DNA of 64,000 nt from Parietaria judaica (GCA_954871525.1 OX940865.1:11360606-11424605); one strand, 5' to 3'. Counted from the first letter of the stretch, positions 1 through 10,740 are shown. Notes: generated by a model not told the origin, from the letters alone. Numbers and translations: made by a program.

Positions 1-729
1 TCTACATTTTGGAGGCTGATTGCTGCAATGAGAAGTAAGGATGAAAAAAAATAACCTCGCTCCGAATTTTAAACCGAAAATGGAATATACAGAAACAGAA
101 TGTAAAAGCTTTGCGAAGTTCAAATCCTCATTTCGCCTTTCTTAAGCCTCACACGTATGTCATGAAAGTTCCGAAGACTTGCCCCGAACCGATTTCGAGA
201 TCAGAGTTGTGCTAGTGAACAACTAAATGAATAAAATAGACAGATGAGAGATAGAAGATTTAAATTCACCAATTATCTAATATTGGCGGGTCTTTTTATA
301 TGTATATTTTTTTCTTCCGAAAGAGGACTCAATGGTTATTCTTATTCGGATACTGGAATCCGAAGTTAAAATTTTGATAGATAGGAATCTCATCAAATCT
401 TCTTTCGAGAAACGGGTCAAACCGAGTAGTTAATAAATATATTGATTGAAATTGCATGATTAGTTACATTTTTACGCTTACTTTAATTCAGCTTGCGAAC
501 TTACAGATGTCGCTTACACATTTATGACATCACGTTTAAAAATTTGTAATCGACCTAGCAAATGGTTCAAATTCGGTTTGTACAACAATTCTGCCATTTC
601 GACTGATACAATTTTACCACATAAACTTGGCAGCTTAGAATTTTTTTGTTTATTTAGTCAATTTTTAAATAATAAATACAGTTAAAAATTGATTTTATTG
701 CTTAAATATTAGAAAAATAGAAATTTTGG
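1..729. other. AT-rich intergenic DNA, nothing recognised
   Basis: No open frame, RNA gene or structured repeat could be supported on either strand. It lies beyond the tail of the LINE remnant to its right. Confidence 0.5.
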
Positions 730-755
730 ATATATATATATATATATATATATAT
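730..755. repeat. (TA)n microsatellite
   Basis: Uninterrupted TA dinucleotides. It sits just past the end of the minus-strand LINE fragment at 780-1300, so it may be the simple-repeat tail of that LINE. Confidence 0.9.
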
Positions 756-779
756 TTTTAAAAAAGAAACATTGCTTAT

Positions 780-1300
780 AAAGCCTAATATAGATAAAAG
801 TAAATTACAATGCAAGGTTACAGATTGGTTTACAATCAACCAATCCAAAAATCGGTTCAGTTATATAAACCAAAACTCTACCATAAGAAAGATAAAAAAA
901 AACGAGGACTACTCCTTACAGAGTATTAGCCCAATCTTTTGAAAGGTCCGCGAGAGTACATCGAAAACTCATTACAAAAGGAGAAAAGCCAAAAAGCAAT
1001 ACAATAGTTGATACTATCTATCAACCCATTTAGATTCCAAGATTATAGATGAGCTTGTTACGAGCATTCCATATTTCATATGCATCATAAAGTAGTTACG
1101 ATTTCGATCTTCGCCGCAACATGCCATTTGTTAGTTCGCCTTGGAAGTTTGTGAATTTGCAGCAACTAGCGATGGAAGTGAAGCCCGCTAGATCCACCTT
1201 CGAATTGAAAAAAAACCAAGCCCATATGACAATAAAATAATAAATGGTCGAGCACTTCCTTGGAAGAAAAACACATCGAACACACACTAAAGTAGGGATT
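780..1300 (-). mobile_element. Degenerate 3' end of a non-LTR (LINE) retrotransposon
   Basis: On the minus strand one frame reads through a cysteine-containing stretch and, after a single stop near 1096, continues as YEIWNARNKLIYN (about 1040-1080). This resembles the W-x-x-RN motif that follows the zf-RVT region of plant LINE ORF2. Further downstream in the same frame, with more stops, it becomes hydrophobic (GVVLVFFLSFLW), like the extreme C-terminus of some plant LINEs. No reverse-transcriptase domain is present in the window, so this is a 5'-truncated dead copy. The family call rests on motif recognition only. Confidence 0.5.
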
Positions 1301-1652
1301 AAGATAATTGAGTTTCTTAACAAAATAACTGAAATCTGATATTCCATCTCAGGCGAGAGCAGAATTCAACGAATTTGAACTTAATAACTTTGCGCTAAAA
1401 CTAATACTACGAAATGCTTAAAAAATATGAAGTTATCAAACTTACACTACAAAAAAGATGGTAAATTCCTTTCAAGTTTGATTGAACCGCACCAGTTCGG
1501 AGAACTCGGAAGTTTCATTTGAAAAAGGTAAAATCTATTATTGCTAAAGTAAAGCAGAAACTTCAAATAAAATTCTGCAGAAAAAGAAACACGTAACACT
1601 CATGGCAGCCCAACATTTTCAGTATCTCAACTTACTTTCGGAATTAGAAGCT

Positions 1653-3473
1653 TCAACGACCCCTCTCGAATCCGATTCGGGACCGACTCGAGCCTCCTTC
1701 GGAGCCGTCTCGCATCATTGAGCCGGCTGTGGCCCTCATCGTCCCTCCCGTGCCGACCTTGTCTATGGCCTTCTTGCCCGTCTTCACCTCCGTGAAGAAC
1801 CGGTCCAGACCGAACAGGTCGTCCTCCTCCGTGTCCTTCTCGAACTCCACCGGCCGCTCTCTCGGTGCTGCTTTCTCGGCTGCGCCGGTAAATGCACGGT
1901 CGGGCTTGAAGCGATCGGTATTCCTGATCTTCTCTAGCTGCTCCTCGCCGCCGTACATCTCTGCGTCGGTGTCCTTTTTAGGCCGGTAAAGGGTCGACAG
2001 AGTCGGCTGAGCCGTGAATAAGCCCTTGTCGTAGATGTTGTATTGATCGTCGGTCGAGAAACCGGATTCCATTCCTTTGTCTTGATTGAAGAGCCTCTGG
2101 TCGTACATGACCTCGCCTCGTCCGGCCCCGGCGGAGGCCATCCCGAGGGCGACCTTCTCGCTGACGTCACGGTCCCTGTCCCGGGTGATCTTGCTCTTCT
2201 TCCCCATCGCTGCGTCCTTCGCCTCGAGCCGCCGCTCCCGTTCCCGCTCTCGGCGGCGCTCTTCGCGGATTTTCTCCCGCTTAATCCGATCTTCCTTCTC
2301 CTCCCGAGTCTCCTTTGGTTGGTGGGGTTGGTGATCGTCCACGTCTCGCTCCCGTTCGCGTTCCCGCATGCGCTCATAATCACCGGCGTCAATCGGGCCG
2401 GGAGGCGGCGGGGGTGGCACACCGGTTCGTTCTGACCGGGCTTTCTGAGCCAGAGCCCGGAGCTCCTGCTCTTTCCGCTCCTTCTCCTTCATGAGCATCT
2501 CTTTTTGGACTTTGGACCTCATCGACACAGCCTCTCTCGCCTTCTGCTCCGCCACGTAGAGAGCTTCCGAGAGCTTGGCGAAGTTATCATTGATCTGAAC
2601 GTCTTGCAAGCCTCGCCCATCGGCGGCGAGACGCTTGTCGAGCGGGATGGTGTATCCCTTGGGATTCTTCCAGTTGGAGATGCAAGGAGGGATCTTCCAG
2701 TCTTGCTGGTCCTTCACGGTCACGGGACGGGGAGGGGAATGCATCACCGGCACCGGCGGTGACCCGGAAGCCTTGGGAACCCTCTTGTGCTTGAACTTTG
2801 GGGGCTCGAGCGGGTCCACCGGCATCTCCACCATTCGGATGATCCTCTCCTTCGCACCGGAGTTGAAGGCCGCTGACTGCTGCGAAGACTTGTACTTGAT
2901 GAACTGCGAGTCCGACGACTGCTTCGGCACGTTCTTCGGCTGAGCGGCGCTAAGACGCACGTTCACGATCTTCTCCAGCGCCGCCTTCGTCTCCTGCGTC
3001 GTCTCGTCGATCTCCTTCTGCAGATCGTCCTCGGCCTCGTCCGCCGAGGCATCATCCTCTTCATCACGAAGGATCTTCGGGACAATGTCCCGGTGCTGCG
3101 AGTAGACGATCTTCTTTGAATTCTCGTTCTGCTTCACAATCGCGTCGTAAGCGATGTTGCCCCGAGCGTCGACCGAGACCGGCAATATATTCGAGCCGGG
3201 CTTGCGGGAGCGGTCCCGGCCCATGCCGAGGGGGTACTGAGCGACATGGATCTCCGGGAAGGCGCCGCCATCACCGAAGTCCTCGGGCTTGCGGGGGATG
3301 AAACCGGCGCGGTTCTGGTAAGGCGGGACGGGGTTGGGCTTGAGCTTGGCGGCGGACTCCTCGACCGCCTCGGCGGAGCTGAAGCGCTGCTTGAACCAGG
3401 GATCGTTGGAGTGGTCGTAGTGCGTGGCGGTTGTGGCCTTGGCCGGAGGAAGAAGCTCCTTCAGGCTCGCCAT
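1653..3473 (-). CDS. SKIP: SKIP: SNW/SKI-interacting protein, spliceosome and transcription cofactor
   Basis: The intronless CDS encodes 606 residues, close to the roughly 610 of other plant SKIPs. The family (SNW1/Prp45) is a core NineTeen-complex-associated splicing factor; in Arabidopsis it also links to the Paf1 complex, clock-gene splicing and flowering. Visible in the protein are the N-terminal ASLKELLPPAK and YDHSNDPWF motifs, the SNW core with SNWKNPKG at 266-273 running into GYTIPLDKR at 273-281, and a run of helical KEK/RE segments to about 350. Then follow a proline run (353-360), an Arg/Glu-rich tract (367-415), and the conserved RLFNQDKGMESGF and YNIYDKGLF motifs (460-485). I start at MASL; an in-frame ATG ten codons upstream would lie across the predicted 3' splice site. 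The nearest repeat, a Mutator-like arm, begins about 350 bp upstream of the start codon. I see no damage. Confidence 0.97.
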   Translation of the reverse strand: MASLKELLPPAKATTATHYDHSNDPWFKQRFSSAEAVEESAAKLKPNPVPPYQNRAGFIPRKPEDFGDGGAFPEIHVAQYPLGMGRDRSRKPGSNILPVSVDARGNIAYDAIVKQNENSKKIVYSQHRDIVPKILRDEEDDASADEAEDDLQKEIDETTQETKAALEKIVNVRLSAAQPKNVPKQSSDSQFIKYKSSQQSAAFNSGAKERIIRMVEMPVDPLEPPKFKHKRVPKASGSPPVPVMHSPPRPVTVKDQQDWKIPPCISNWKNPKGYTIPLDKRLAADGRGLQDVQINDNFAKLSEALYVAEQKAREAVSMRSKVQKEMLMKEKERKEQELRALAQKARSERTGVPPPPPPGPIDAGDYERMRERERERDVDDHQPHQPKETREEKEDRIKREKIREERRRERERERRLEAKDAAMGKKSKITRDRDRDVSEKVALGMASAGAGRGEVMYDQRLFNQDKGMESGFSTDDQYNIYDKGLFTAQPTLSTLYRPKKDTDAEMYGGEEQLEKIRNTDRFKPDRAFTGAAEKAAPRERPVEFEKDTEEDDLFGLDRFFTEVKTGKKAIDKVGTGGTMRATAGSMMRDGSEGGSSRSRIGFERGR

Positions 3474-3489
3474 TAGCGGCCGAATCGAG

Positions 3490-3577
3490 CTGCGAAGAAA
3501 CAAAAGAAATCAGAAATCGAGAAACCCTAGAATCAGAGAATGGAAGAGAATATGAGAAACCCTGGAATCAGAAAAAC
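3490..3577 (-). other. Probable 5'-UTR intron of SKIP
   Basis: On the minus strand the base after AAG at 3578 begins GTTTTT. A long pyrimidine tract ends in TTCGCAG at 3490, 16 nt before the start codon. This predicts an 88-nt intron wholly within the leader. No transcript evidence is available here. Confidence 0.55.
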
Positions 3578-3770
3578 CTTGCTAACAGCAGAGGGGAAAG
3601 GCGATAGTCGGCGAGAGGCTGCCGGAGATGGTGATGGGGTCGTCGGCGGAGAGGCGGCGACAGTCGAGAGAGACAGAGAGAGTAAGCGTCGGCGTCGTCT
3701 TCGAGAGAGAGAGAAAGGGGAGAAATTGGAAGTGAAAGATTAGGAATTGCGTTTAAACTTATAGATGAAT
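3578..3770 (-). promoter_or_regulatory. SKIP leader exon and core promoter
   Basis: The minus strand shows a CTATAAGT TATA-like site at 3757-3764, then about 30 nt later a CT-rich leader (3670-3735) typical of plant 5' UTRs. The transcription start is placed near 3730 by spacing only. Confidence 0.4.
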
Positions 3771-3825
3771 AGATTCGGTTAATGGCGGCATAAGTATTAA
3801 ATGTTTAACTACGTCTTATCTTTAA

Positions 3826-4170
3826 GGATAAATAAGGGCAAAGATATCAATTTTTTGACAACGTTCCTGCCGCATACCTAAACTCAAAAAGTGACGATAA
3901 AAGTACTCAAATTGCATTGTCCGTGACAATTGCACGAAATTTATCAACTCTTCCGTTAACAACCTCCACGTGCCGTTAGGCCTTTGCCATGTGGCACGCC
4001 ACGTGGCACTTAACGGCAAAAATACCCTAACTTTTTAAATTTTTAATGTTTTTTTCCTTTACTTGACAAGTGACAATTACTCAAATTTCAAATATATGAA
4101 ACAACACAAAAGTTAGAAAATATCAATTGATTTCTTAATGTGATTGTCTAAACTATATTGATTCCTTTAA
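3826..4170 (+). mobile_element. Mutator-like long-TIR arm (partial)
   Basis: The stretch carries a diverged form of the arm that starts GGAAAATTACGGCAAAAATA in the complete element at 34632-36352. It includes the GCCACGTGGC-containing segment and the stretch ending GATTTCTTAATGTG. Its closest relative in the window lies in opposite orientation at 8757-9115. It begins about 60 bp beyond the SKIP TATA site. I found no matching 9-bp duplication, so it may be a solo arm or one end of a larger broken element. Confidence 0.6.
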
Positions 4171-4478
4171 TTGACCGCGACTTGTTGGTCGACATGTGTG
4201 TCGTCGGCCGCTTCACGGTGTTTGTAGCGTCTATGGGTCATGCACGAGCTTGCCAATTGAGTCTTGAGGATGTTATGGGGATCTTCGTAAGCTTTATTGT
4301 TTCGTCACTTGTAAGTTGTAATTGTAAGTAATGATGGTCCTCTGATGTCATCGGCGAAGTGTAACTCTTCGTCAAGAGATTCTCCGCGGGCACAGGGGTT
4401 TACCACCGACAAGGGCTTTGTCAATGAAAGTAACAGTGAACTCTCAGGGTGGTCGTTTCCTCGCTAAAGTCTTTGCGG
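4171..4478. other. Unassigned sequence between repeats
   Basis: This stretch has noticeably higher GC than its surroundings and no open frame. It was contiguous with 6471-6690 before the solo LTR inserted. It could be carried host DNA or an old retrotransposon leader. Confidence 0.35.
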
Positions 4479-4513
4479 GGTTATGATAACTCTATGAAAA
4501 TAGAGTTATTATG

Positions 4514-4683
4514 CAGTTTTTATGAATCAAATAATTAAACCCGAGCTTAGGATCGAGATGGAAATTGATGAGTTTTGCTTAAATCTTGATAATTATGTCA
4601 GTTTTTATGAATCAAATAATTAAACCCGAGCTTAGGATCGAGATGGAAATTGATGAGTTTTGCCTAAATCTTGATAATTATGT
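4514..4683 (+). repeat. 85-bp tandem duplication inside the solo LTR
   Basis: Two copies (4514-4598 and 4599-4683) are nearly identical; I see one C/T difference (GCTTAAA versus GCCTAAA). The near-identity implies a recent duplication or gene conversion. Confidence 0.92.
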
Positions 4684-4946
4684 GTGTTTGAGCTTTGAGT
4701 GGATAATATTGAAAAGACACACATATTTGGGCCAATTTTGAGAAAAAGAAACAAATTTAATGTATAATATTTGTCTCACTTTATTATAGGTGATTAAGTG
4801 GGCTTAAATTAATTGGGTTCAAATCCCAAGAGATTTCATGACCAAATAAAGAAAGAATGCCCTAATTAGGGAAGCTCATCACTTAAACATAGGCAGCCAC
4901 ACTTTGGGAAAGGATCTTGACCGTTGGATGATAAGCAAAGAGAGAT

Positions 4947-5530
4947 GTTTTGAGTAGGGGTGTAACCGGAGCGGATATCCGGTTTTTCGGAACTATCCGA
5001 ATCCGGATCCGAAAAACCGGATATCCGAAAATAGATATCCGGATCCGAATCCGAAAAACCGGATATCCGGATATCCGGATTTCCGGATATCCGGAAATCG
5101 GAATATCTGTTTTCAAAACCCGGATCCGGATATTATCCGAATATCCGGATCCGGTTTTTATTTATTTAAAAAAAAAAAGTTAATTTTAACGACAAAAAAA
5201 CCCGTACAAGTCTACATATTCTCCCATTGTCTAAAAAACCGAACAAATCTAATACATATTGTCACACAATACATATAAAATTAATAGAAACCGGGTTTAA
5301 AACATATTATTAAAATTAAAATATTAATAGAAACCGGGTTTAAAACCGGATACGGATATCCGGATTTTATAAAATTAAAACCCGTATCCGAATCCGGTTT
5401 TAAATCCGGATCCGGATATCCGAATCCGGTTTTCGGATACGGATTCGGATTCGGATTTTAAGATCGGATACAGATTCGGATACGGATTTTTAACCGGATT
5501 CCGGGTTTTCGAGACAGCCCTAGTTTTGAG
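4947..5530. mobile_element. hAT-type miniature element 4955-5522, 8-bp duplication GTTTTGAG
   Basis: The termini are TAGGGGTGTAACCGG on the left and, read inward from the right, TAGGGCTGTCTCG. Perfect 8-bp copies of GTTTTGAG flank it at 4947-4954 and 5523-5530, the hallmark of the hAT superfamily. Both ends are packed with palindromic CCGGATATCCGG and ATCCGGATCCGG motifs (4966-5160 and 5340-5510); the centre is AT-rich. There is no transposase frame, so it is non-autonomous. It is nested in the solo LTR and therefore younger than it. Confidence 0.9.
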
Positions 5531-6470
5531 AGTGCATCATCATCAGCCAACAAGGAAGTAATCGGCCAGCTTGGAGTGAAGGAAAACAAGAAGAAATGAG
5601 GCAACAAGAGGATCATCAAGAAGAGGACAAGCAAACCATATAAACACATCAACCCGGGTTTATTTTGTTCAACATATTTTCGGTTTGATGTTGTATCTTG
5701 CACCACTATTCTCTTCTAATTTGTGTTGTTCAAACATGAGCTAAATTCCTAGAGTTTGGTAAATGATGAACTAAGGGTTTGAAGAATTATTGAATATGAT
5801 GGGATTTGTGTTTTCTTAGTTCTTGCATGGTTGAGTGTTAATTTTATCATAATTCTATTTCTTGTGTCAACTTAATAGAATTTTAGATTTAATCTCTATT
5901 GGAAAATATGAATTGAATTGGAAATGCAACCTTGATACATGTTTAAGCTTGTGAAATCATTCTTAAGATTGAGATGAGTATAGGAATATATTAATCTCCA
6001 TGTAGATAGGGAATTGAAACTTAATTTTAACCGGTAAAATAGTCTTATCATAGGAATTTGAATGATTAGTTTACAATCGATTTTTAAGCAAAAGTTCGGA
6101 AGAACCAATGTTATTGTCGTTTCCTAGAATCACTAAGAAAATGCAGTAGCATTCCTGTCTCATTCGGTAGTTCGGAAAACCCGAAGTAATTCATAGCCCA
6201 ACCGTTTCTCTTATCGATTCTCAAATTACTTTGTCTCACCTGTTCCGTTTAGCTTTAGTTAACAGTTTGAATACCGTCTTAGCTTACAATTTGAATTAAT
6301 TTTGATTTTACAACAATTTCTCATAATATGTTCTTTTTATATAACTCGCAAGAAATACGAAAATTGATTTAGTCTCCGTGGGATCGATCTTTGTGCCTTG
6401 CACAATGTATTACTTGTCGACACGTGCACTTGCGTAAAATTTGCATACACGTTTTGCAACCAACAGGTTA

Positions 6471-7004
6471 CCGGATGTTTGCCGACAGGTCTTCCTCATC
6501 TTGCTCCTTAGTCGGTGAGCCTCCTAAGACTATTGTAGCCTTGTCAGGTTGTCCAATTTGTCTTCTCGGGTGTGAATTTCGGTCTTAGGCCTTCCCTTTT
6601 GGACTTTTATGGGTCTGAGTCTCGCTAAAGTGGGCTTATGGGTTTTTACTTCGCTCGTGGGCTTTCACTTTACGATATATGACTCATATTTTATATAATC
6701 TAAAAATACGCATAACACGTATTATTACACAAAAGTCGATCATGATATCAATTATCAATTATTTTATTAATTTACATATTTTAAGTTTAATTTTAATTTT
6801 TTTAATTTTCTCCCTATGCCGTAAAAACCCTACAATATCATATATGTATAATATAAATATGTGTATGTCCATGTTGTCATGTGGAAATCATGATCTTATC
6901 TTACATTTTTCCATGCACTATTCATTATGATTCATTAAAGCTCAAAACTAGTAATTATATATAAGAAAACTCTCACATATCTCTATAGTTAATGAGTATT
7001 GACT
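6471..7004. other. Intergenic, nothing recognised
   Basis: 6471-6690 continues the moderately GC-rich sequence interrupted by the solo LTR; the rest is AT-rich. I see no gene. Confidence 0.4.
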
Positions 7005-7130
7005 ATTGATGATATTTTTTTACTGGCCCATATCCTCATGCCACTTTTTTTTAATGCGGAGGCATTGATTGCCTGAATTAGTTGTATCTAAAAAGCTCAA
7101 TTTCCGATGAAAAGCGTAGTGGTGAAGATG
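7005..7130 (+). repeat. Fragment of the Mutator-like arm, inner portion
   Basis: The stretch resembles 35690-35815, the inner part of the right arm of the 34.6-36.4 kb foldback element. Shared landmarks are GATATTTTTTTACTGGC, the TTTTTTTTAATGCGGAGGCA segment and CCGATGAAAAG. Only this portion is present. Confidence 0.55.
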
Positions 7131-7303
7131 CTAATTCGGTTCACACTTAGAATTTGAAGTAATATGAAGACATTAACTCGATTAATTACCGTCTCTAAAA
7201 GTATCCTCGATAACAAATAAGACTTGGAACTATGTTCCGCCCAAGAAAAGACATACAAATAAAAGTAATGGTCATAACTTGAAAACATATGCGCTAAGAT
7301 TTT

Positions 7304-7329
7304 CATATATATATATATATATATATATT
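7304..7329. repeat. (AT)n microsatellite
   Basis: Uninterrupted AT dinucleotides. Confidence 0.85.
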
Positions 7330-7988
7330 ATATAATATATATTTAGATTATCAAAGACTCAAAGGTAACAAAAATAATATGATTAGGTTTTTGGCTAAAA
7401 TTTGATTGTCACCCTCAATTAGCTATGCAATTGTTTTATTCATGATTAAGTTTAGTCAACAAATTAGCTTCTCCAAGCAAATTAATAAGAGAATTGATAA
7501 TCGATATCATGATCGTCATTTGTGTATGCTATGTTAATTCAAGTGGTAAGATAACTATAAAACTCATAATAATATTTGTTATGGATGTTTTAAGAAAATC
7601 AATTTCGTCCCAAAAACGCCCCGGAGGCCCATGTCTCAAAAACAAATAGCCCAAAAAGCGAGAAAGCAATTTTCGTTAATAGGATAAAGGTCGAGCAACA
7701 AAACAGGCCGTCCGCGCGCCCTGGCGGATCCCGGATCGCCCTAACGCGCCCTAAACAGCTTCTACGCGCCCTGTCAGGGCGCAGGAAGGACTAAAAAAGT
7801 TATTTTTATTTCTCTTGAGGTCCATGGCCCCTCCTATAAATAGGAGCTTGATTTCATACAAACGGTAACTCCGATTCAAATGTTCTATATAGCGATAAAC
7901 ACCATTTTCTCGCCTCTATATATATATTCCGACAGGAATACCCGACTAAGGTCGGAACGGAGGCGTCATCAAGAGCGGAAGCGCCTGA

Positions 7989-8641
7989 TCGCCGACCTGC
8001 TCTACGGAGGCTCCAGTTCTCAGTGGTCACCGACCTATATCCAGAGTCTTATGACTTTGCGGTAACGGGTCGGGGGACCTGGTCCTGGTCCAACGGTAAG
8101 TTGATGGTCCGATCTGCCAGAGGAGCTAGCTAGAGCGGAAGCGCTGGAGAAATCCCCGGTCTACCGGAGGAAATGCCGACTCCCTAGAGGATGGTCCGAG
8201 CATCGTCCTACTCCCACCAGCTTGAACGGAAGCGCTGGAGGAACCTTTGACTCCTTAGAGGAAGGTCCGAGCGCCGTCCTACTCCCACCAGCTAGAGCGA
8301 AAGCGTCGGAGGAATCGCCGACTCCAGACGCTGGAGGAATCCAAGCCTCCACGACCATTAACCCCAGGCTCGTCCACACCAGCTAGGAATGGCTCTCTCA
8401 CTTGCCTGTAAGTGGGTACGTAGGCAGCCTCACCACACTCAACGAGGCGCGGCATCATACCATTATCTCCCCCGGCTCTCCCAGTCATCGAATGCTCCAC
8501 CCACGATCGTCGACCTGCCCTACGGAGGTTCCGGTTCTCTGCGGTTGCCGACCTATATCCCGAGCCTTAGGACTTTGCGGTAACGGGTCGGAGGACCCGG
8601 TTCCGGGCCAACGATAAGCAGAGGGTCCGATCTGCCATATC
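7989..8641 (+). repeat. About 130-bp direct repeat, 515 bp apart, inside the LTR
   Basis: 7989-8120 and 8504-8641 align along their length: GATCGYCGACCTGCYCTACG at the start, then GACTTTGCGGTAACGGGTCG, ending GGTCCGATCTGCCA. The second copy lies downstream of the TACGTAGGCAGCC motif, the first near the presumed RNA start. Confidence 0.8.
8134..8340 (+). repeat. Tandem GGAAGCGCTGGAGGAA repeats
   Basis: Three degenerate units of roughly 70-90 bp start near 8134, 8224 and 8294. Each combines GCGSAAGCGYYGGAG with CCGACTCC and GTCCTACTCCCACCAGCT segments. Confidence 0.7.
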
Positions 8642-8756
8642 CTTCAAGAACAGTGAGTCAAGCATCTAGCTCAGGAAAATCAACAAACAGCGATGAGCCA
8701 TGCCCAATATCCAACTTTTGGCCGCTACAGTGTTTGATCCATTTTTCTGCATCAAA

Positions 8757-9115
8757 AATATTATTTTTTTATCAGCAAATTTAACTTATACAAGCACATC
8801 AAGAAATCAATTGATATTTTAACTAACTTTTATGTTATTTCATGTATTTGGAATTCAATTAATTATCATTAATCACGTAAATGAATTTTTTTATAAAAAA
8901 ATGGGTATTTTTACCGTTAAGTGCCACGTGGCTTGCCACATGGCAAAAGCCTAACGGGTAACGGCCACATGGAGGCCGTTAACAGAAGACTTACCAATTT
9001 CGTGCAATTGTCATTGTCAACAATGTGTGGGTACTTTTACTGTCACTTTTTAAGTTTAAGTACACAGCGGGCACATTGACCAAAGTTTAAGTATTTTTGT
9101 CGTTATTAAACTTTA
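8757..9115 (-). mobile_element. Mutator-like long-TIR arm, reverse orientation
   Basis: The reverse complement matches the arm at 3826-4170: AAAAAGTGAC, TTGCACGAAATT, the GCCACGTGGCACTTAACGG segment and GATTTCTTGATGTGCTTGTA appear in the same order. The two arms face each other across 4.6 kb, but flanking 9-bp duplications do not match. Confidence 0.6.
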
Positions 9116-10013
9116 ATAGTTAATATTTATTTTTTATCGGCAAGAATACGCAATAATTGGTCAAGAATCCAGATAGCACGCATTCTTAATATGTATTTTT
9201 ATCTGTAAAAATATTGAATATTTGAGTGAGAATAATCTCATATTTCAATTGTTTATTTTTATCGGTTAAAATACTAAATATTTAACCACAGCGTATTCTT
9301 TATAATTACAATTTATTTGTCGGTAAATATACGGAAAAGTATAAATATTGGTTTAGTGTAGTGACATATTCCAATTGTTTATTTTTATCGGTTAAAATAT
9401 TAAAATATTGCGGTACAATTATTATTTATATTTTTGTTGATAAAAATAATGTTAGCAATATGTTAGTACAGTTGGCCAAATATTTAGTACTTCTACCGCT
9501 TTTAATCATAAAAATTAAGAAGAAGAAAACAATGTTCATTTTTTATGCCATTTAGTTTTTTTTTAAGTAAAAGATGGAGGCCCAAAATCTTGCAATGTAA
9601 TCTCAAATCTCAAAGTAAGAAACGGGGCGATAAATGAAAATTATCAGAGTTTACAAAAAAAAAAAAAGAAAAAAAAAGAAACGAGAACTAACATGATATA
9701 AGATCTATCCTTAACGAAACACATCGAAAAGTGAATAAAACTAGCAACATCTAAGGTTCGTTGTCATACAAATATCATCGCTAACGAAAGACGAAATAAA
9801 CTTCGGTGGGTGTGAAGGCCACCAATGACGATCAAAGTTTGAGCACTAAATATAGCAAGGTCGTCAACGAATCAATTACCATCTATGTAAAAGTATGTGA
9901 CTCAAAAGTTGATAAGCTCAAGATAACACACATTTCGCCCACTAAGCTCGCACATCCAATGGACCAAATGAGATTTCTTCTAAAGAGTTTGAGCCACATA
10001 TGTAGAGTTGGAT
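9116..10013. other. AT-rich intergenic with an A-rich run
   Basis: A-rich tract at 9651-9680. I recognise no gene or element. Confidence 0.45.
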
Positions 10014-10740
10014 TCAAGTCAAATATTTTCTAGATGAAATTCCTTTCGCTTTCTCAATAGCAAACATAGCGGCCATCAATTCAGCTTGAAAAGCATAAGC
10101 AGAGTCGATGTATAACGCAAATAAACCACGAGGAAATCCACAATAGGTTCTGAAAGTACCTCCTGCACCAGCAACACCCGGAGTACCATTTGAGGAACCA
10201 TCGCTGTTGTATTTTGGCCAAACAATGGAAGAGAGTGCTATATAATTGAAACGATATTTGGAACTTTTCCAAAATGATTTTCGAAGAAAAAAAAACTTCA
10301 AAACTTGTAAATCTTCTAAAATATTTGACGTTCCTAGCTTGAAGAAATCAACTTCTTTAATACATCATCAAACTTGTCTCAACAAGTTGTTAGTGTCGGG
10401 GATCACATCTTAAAAACACACAAGCATACTTAGTATGCCAAATGAGCTAAATTATTGATATGACCGCAGTGTTCTAGAGAGCGAAGATATGAGAACTGAG
10501 ATTAACGGAGCGGCATCTGAGAGCAGCAACGAAGTATCCATTCTCAGTTAATTTAATTGGCTTTCAAAATATAGTTGAGGTAGTCAATCAGCCTCGCAAA
10601 GTTGTGATAGATAAAAAATGTGATCGGTATCCTCTACGTCATTGTTGTAGCAATGTGTTGAAGCTAAATCAATTTATTTATTTATTTGCAAAGTAGGTTC
10701 TCCAATTAGTTTTTGTTTGGTGATAAGCTTGTTTGTTCAA
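10014..10740 (-). mobile_element. Degenerate LINE fragment: RNase H domain and preceding region
   Basis: The minus strand at 10014-10301 encodes a plant LINE RNase H-like segment: a YNSDGSSNGTPGVAGAGG glycine-rich core with the first catalytic Asp of the S/TDG motif, then a FQAELMAAMFAIEKA helix holding the catalytic Glu. Upstream (10302-10450), another frame gives LGTSNILEDLQVLKFF, which matches the linker before RNase H in plant LINEs, but stops and frame changes intervene. 10450-10740 has further LINE-like pieces (WLIWHTKYACVF). It is dead and 5'-truncated. Confidence 0.75.

Larger units (their letters stand above)
4479..6470 (+). mobile_element. Solo LTR 4484-6465 with 5-bp target duplication GGTTA
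   Basis: The LTR begins TGATAACTCTATGAAAATAG and ends GTTTTGCAACCAACA (TG...CA). The identical pentamer GGTTA lies at 4479-4483 and 6466-6470. The length is 1982 bp, including a later 568-bp nested insertion. The 3' part holds CTCCGTGGGATCGATC and TCGACACGTGCACTTGCG, typical of the LTR ends of plant Ty3/gypsy Athila/Tat-like elements. No primer-binding site or coding remnant follows, so internal DNA was lost by LTR-LTR recombination. The family placement is from memory of motif style. Confidence 0.88.
7577..8755 (+). mobile_element. Diverged LTR (probably solo or partial) with internal repeats
   Basis: The plus strand has a TATA box (CTATAAATAGGAGC near 7836) preceded by repeated GCGCCCT motifs. 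Downstream is TACGTAGGCAGCCTC (about 8419), a motif common in the R-U5 part of plant gypsy-type LTRs. A related minus-strand stretch is at 37396-37960. I could not find matching TG/CA ends with a target duplication, so the limits are approximate (the left end could be a TGTT at 7577; the right could reach CTGCATCA near 8755). There is no coding capacity. Confidence 0.6.

Noticed and set aside
1934..2422. 162-codon frame overlapping the SKIP gene on the same strand
   Set aside because: It is a shifted-frame shadow of the Arg/Glu-rich SKIP coding region; no independent family signal.
5000..5160. Appearance of a CRISPR-like or iterated operator array of CCGGATATCC
   Set aside because: There are no uniform spacers, the genome is a plant, and the motifs are the subterminal palindromes of a bounded hAT element.
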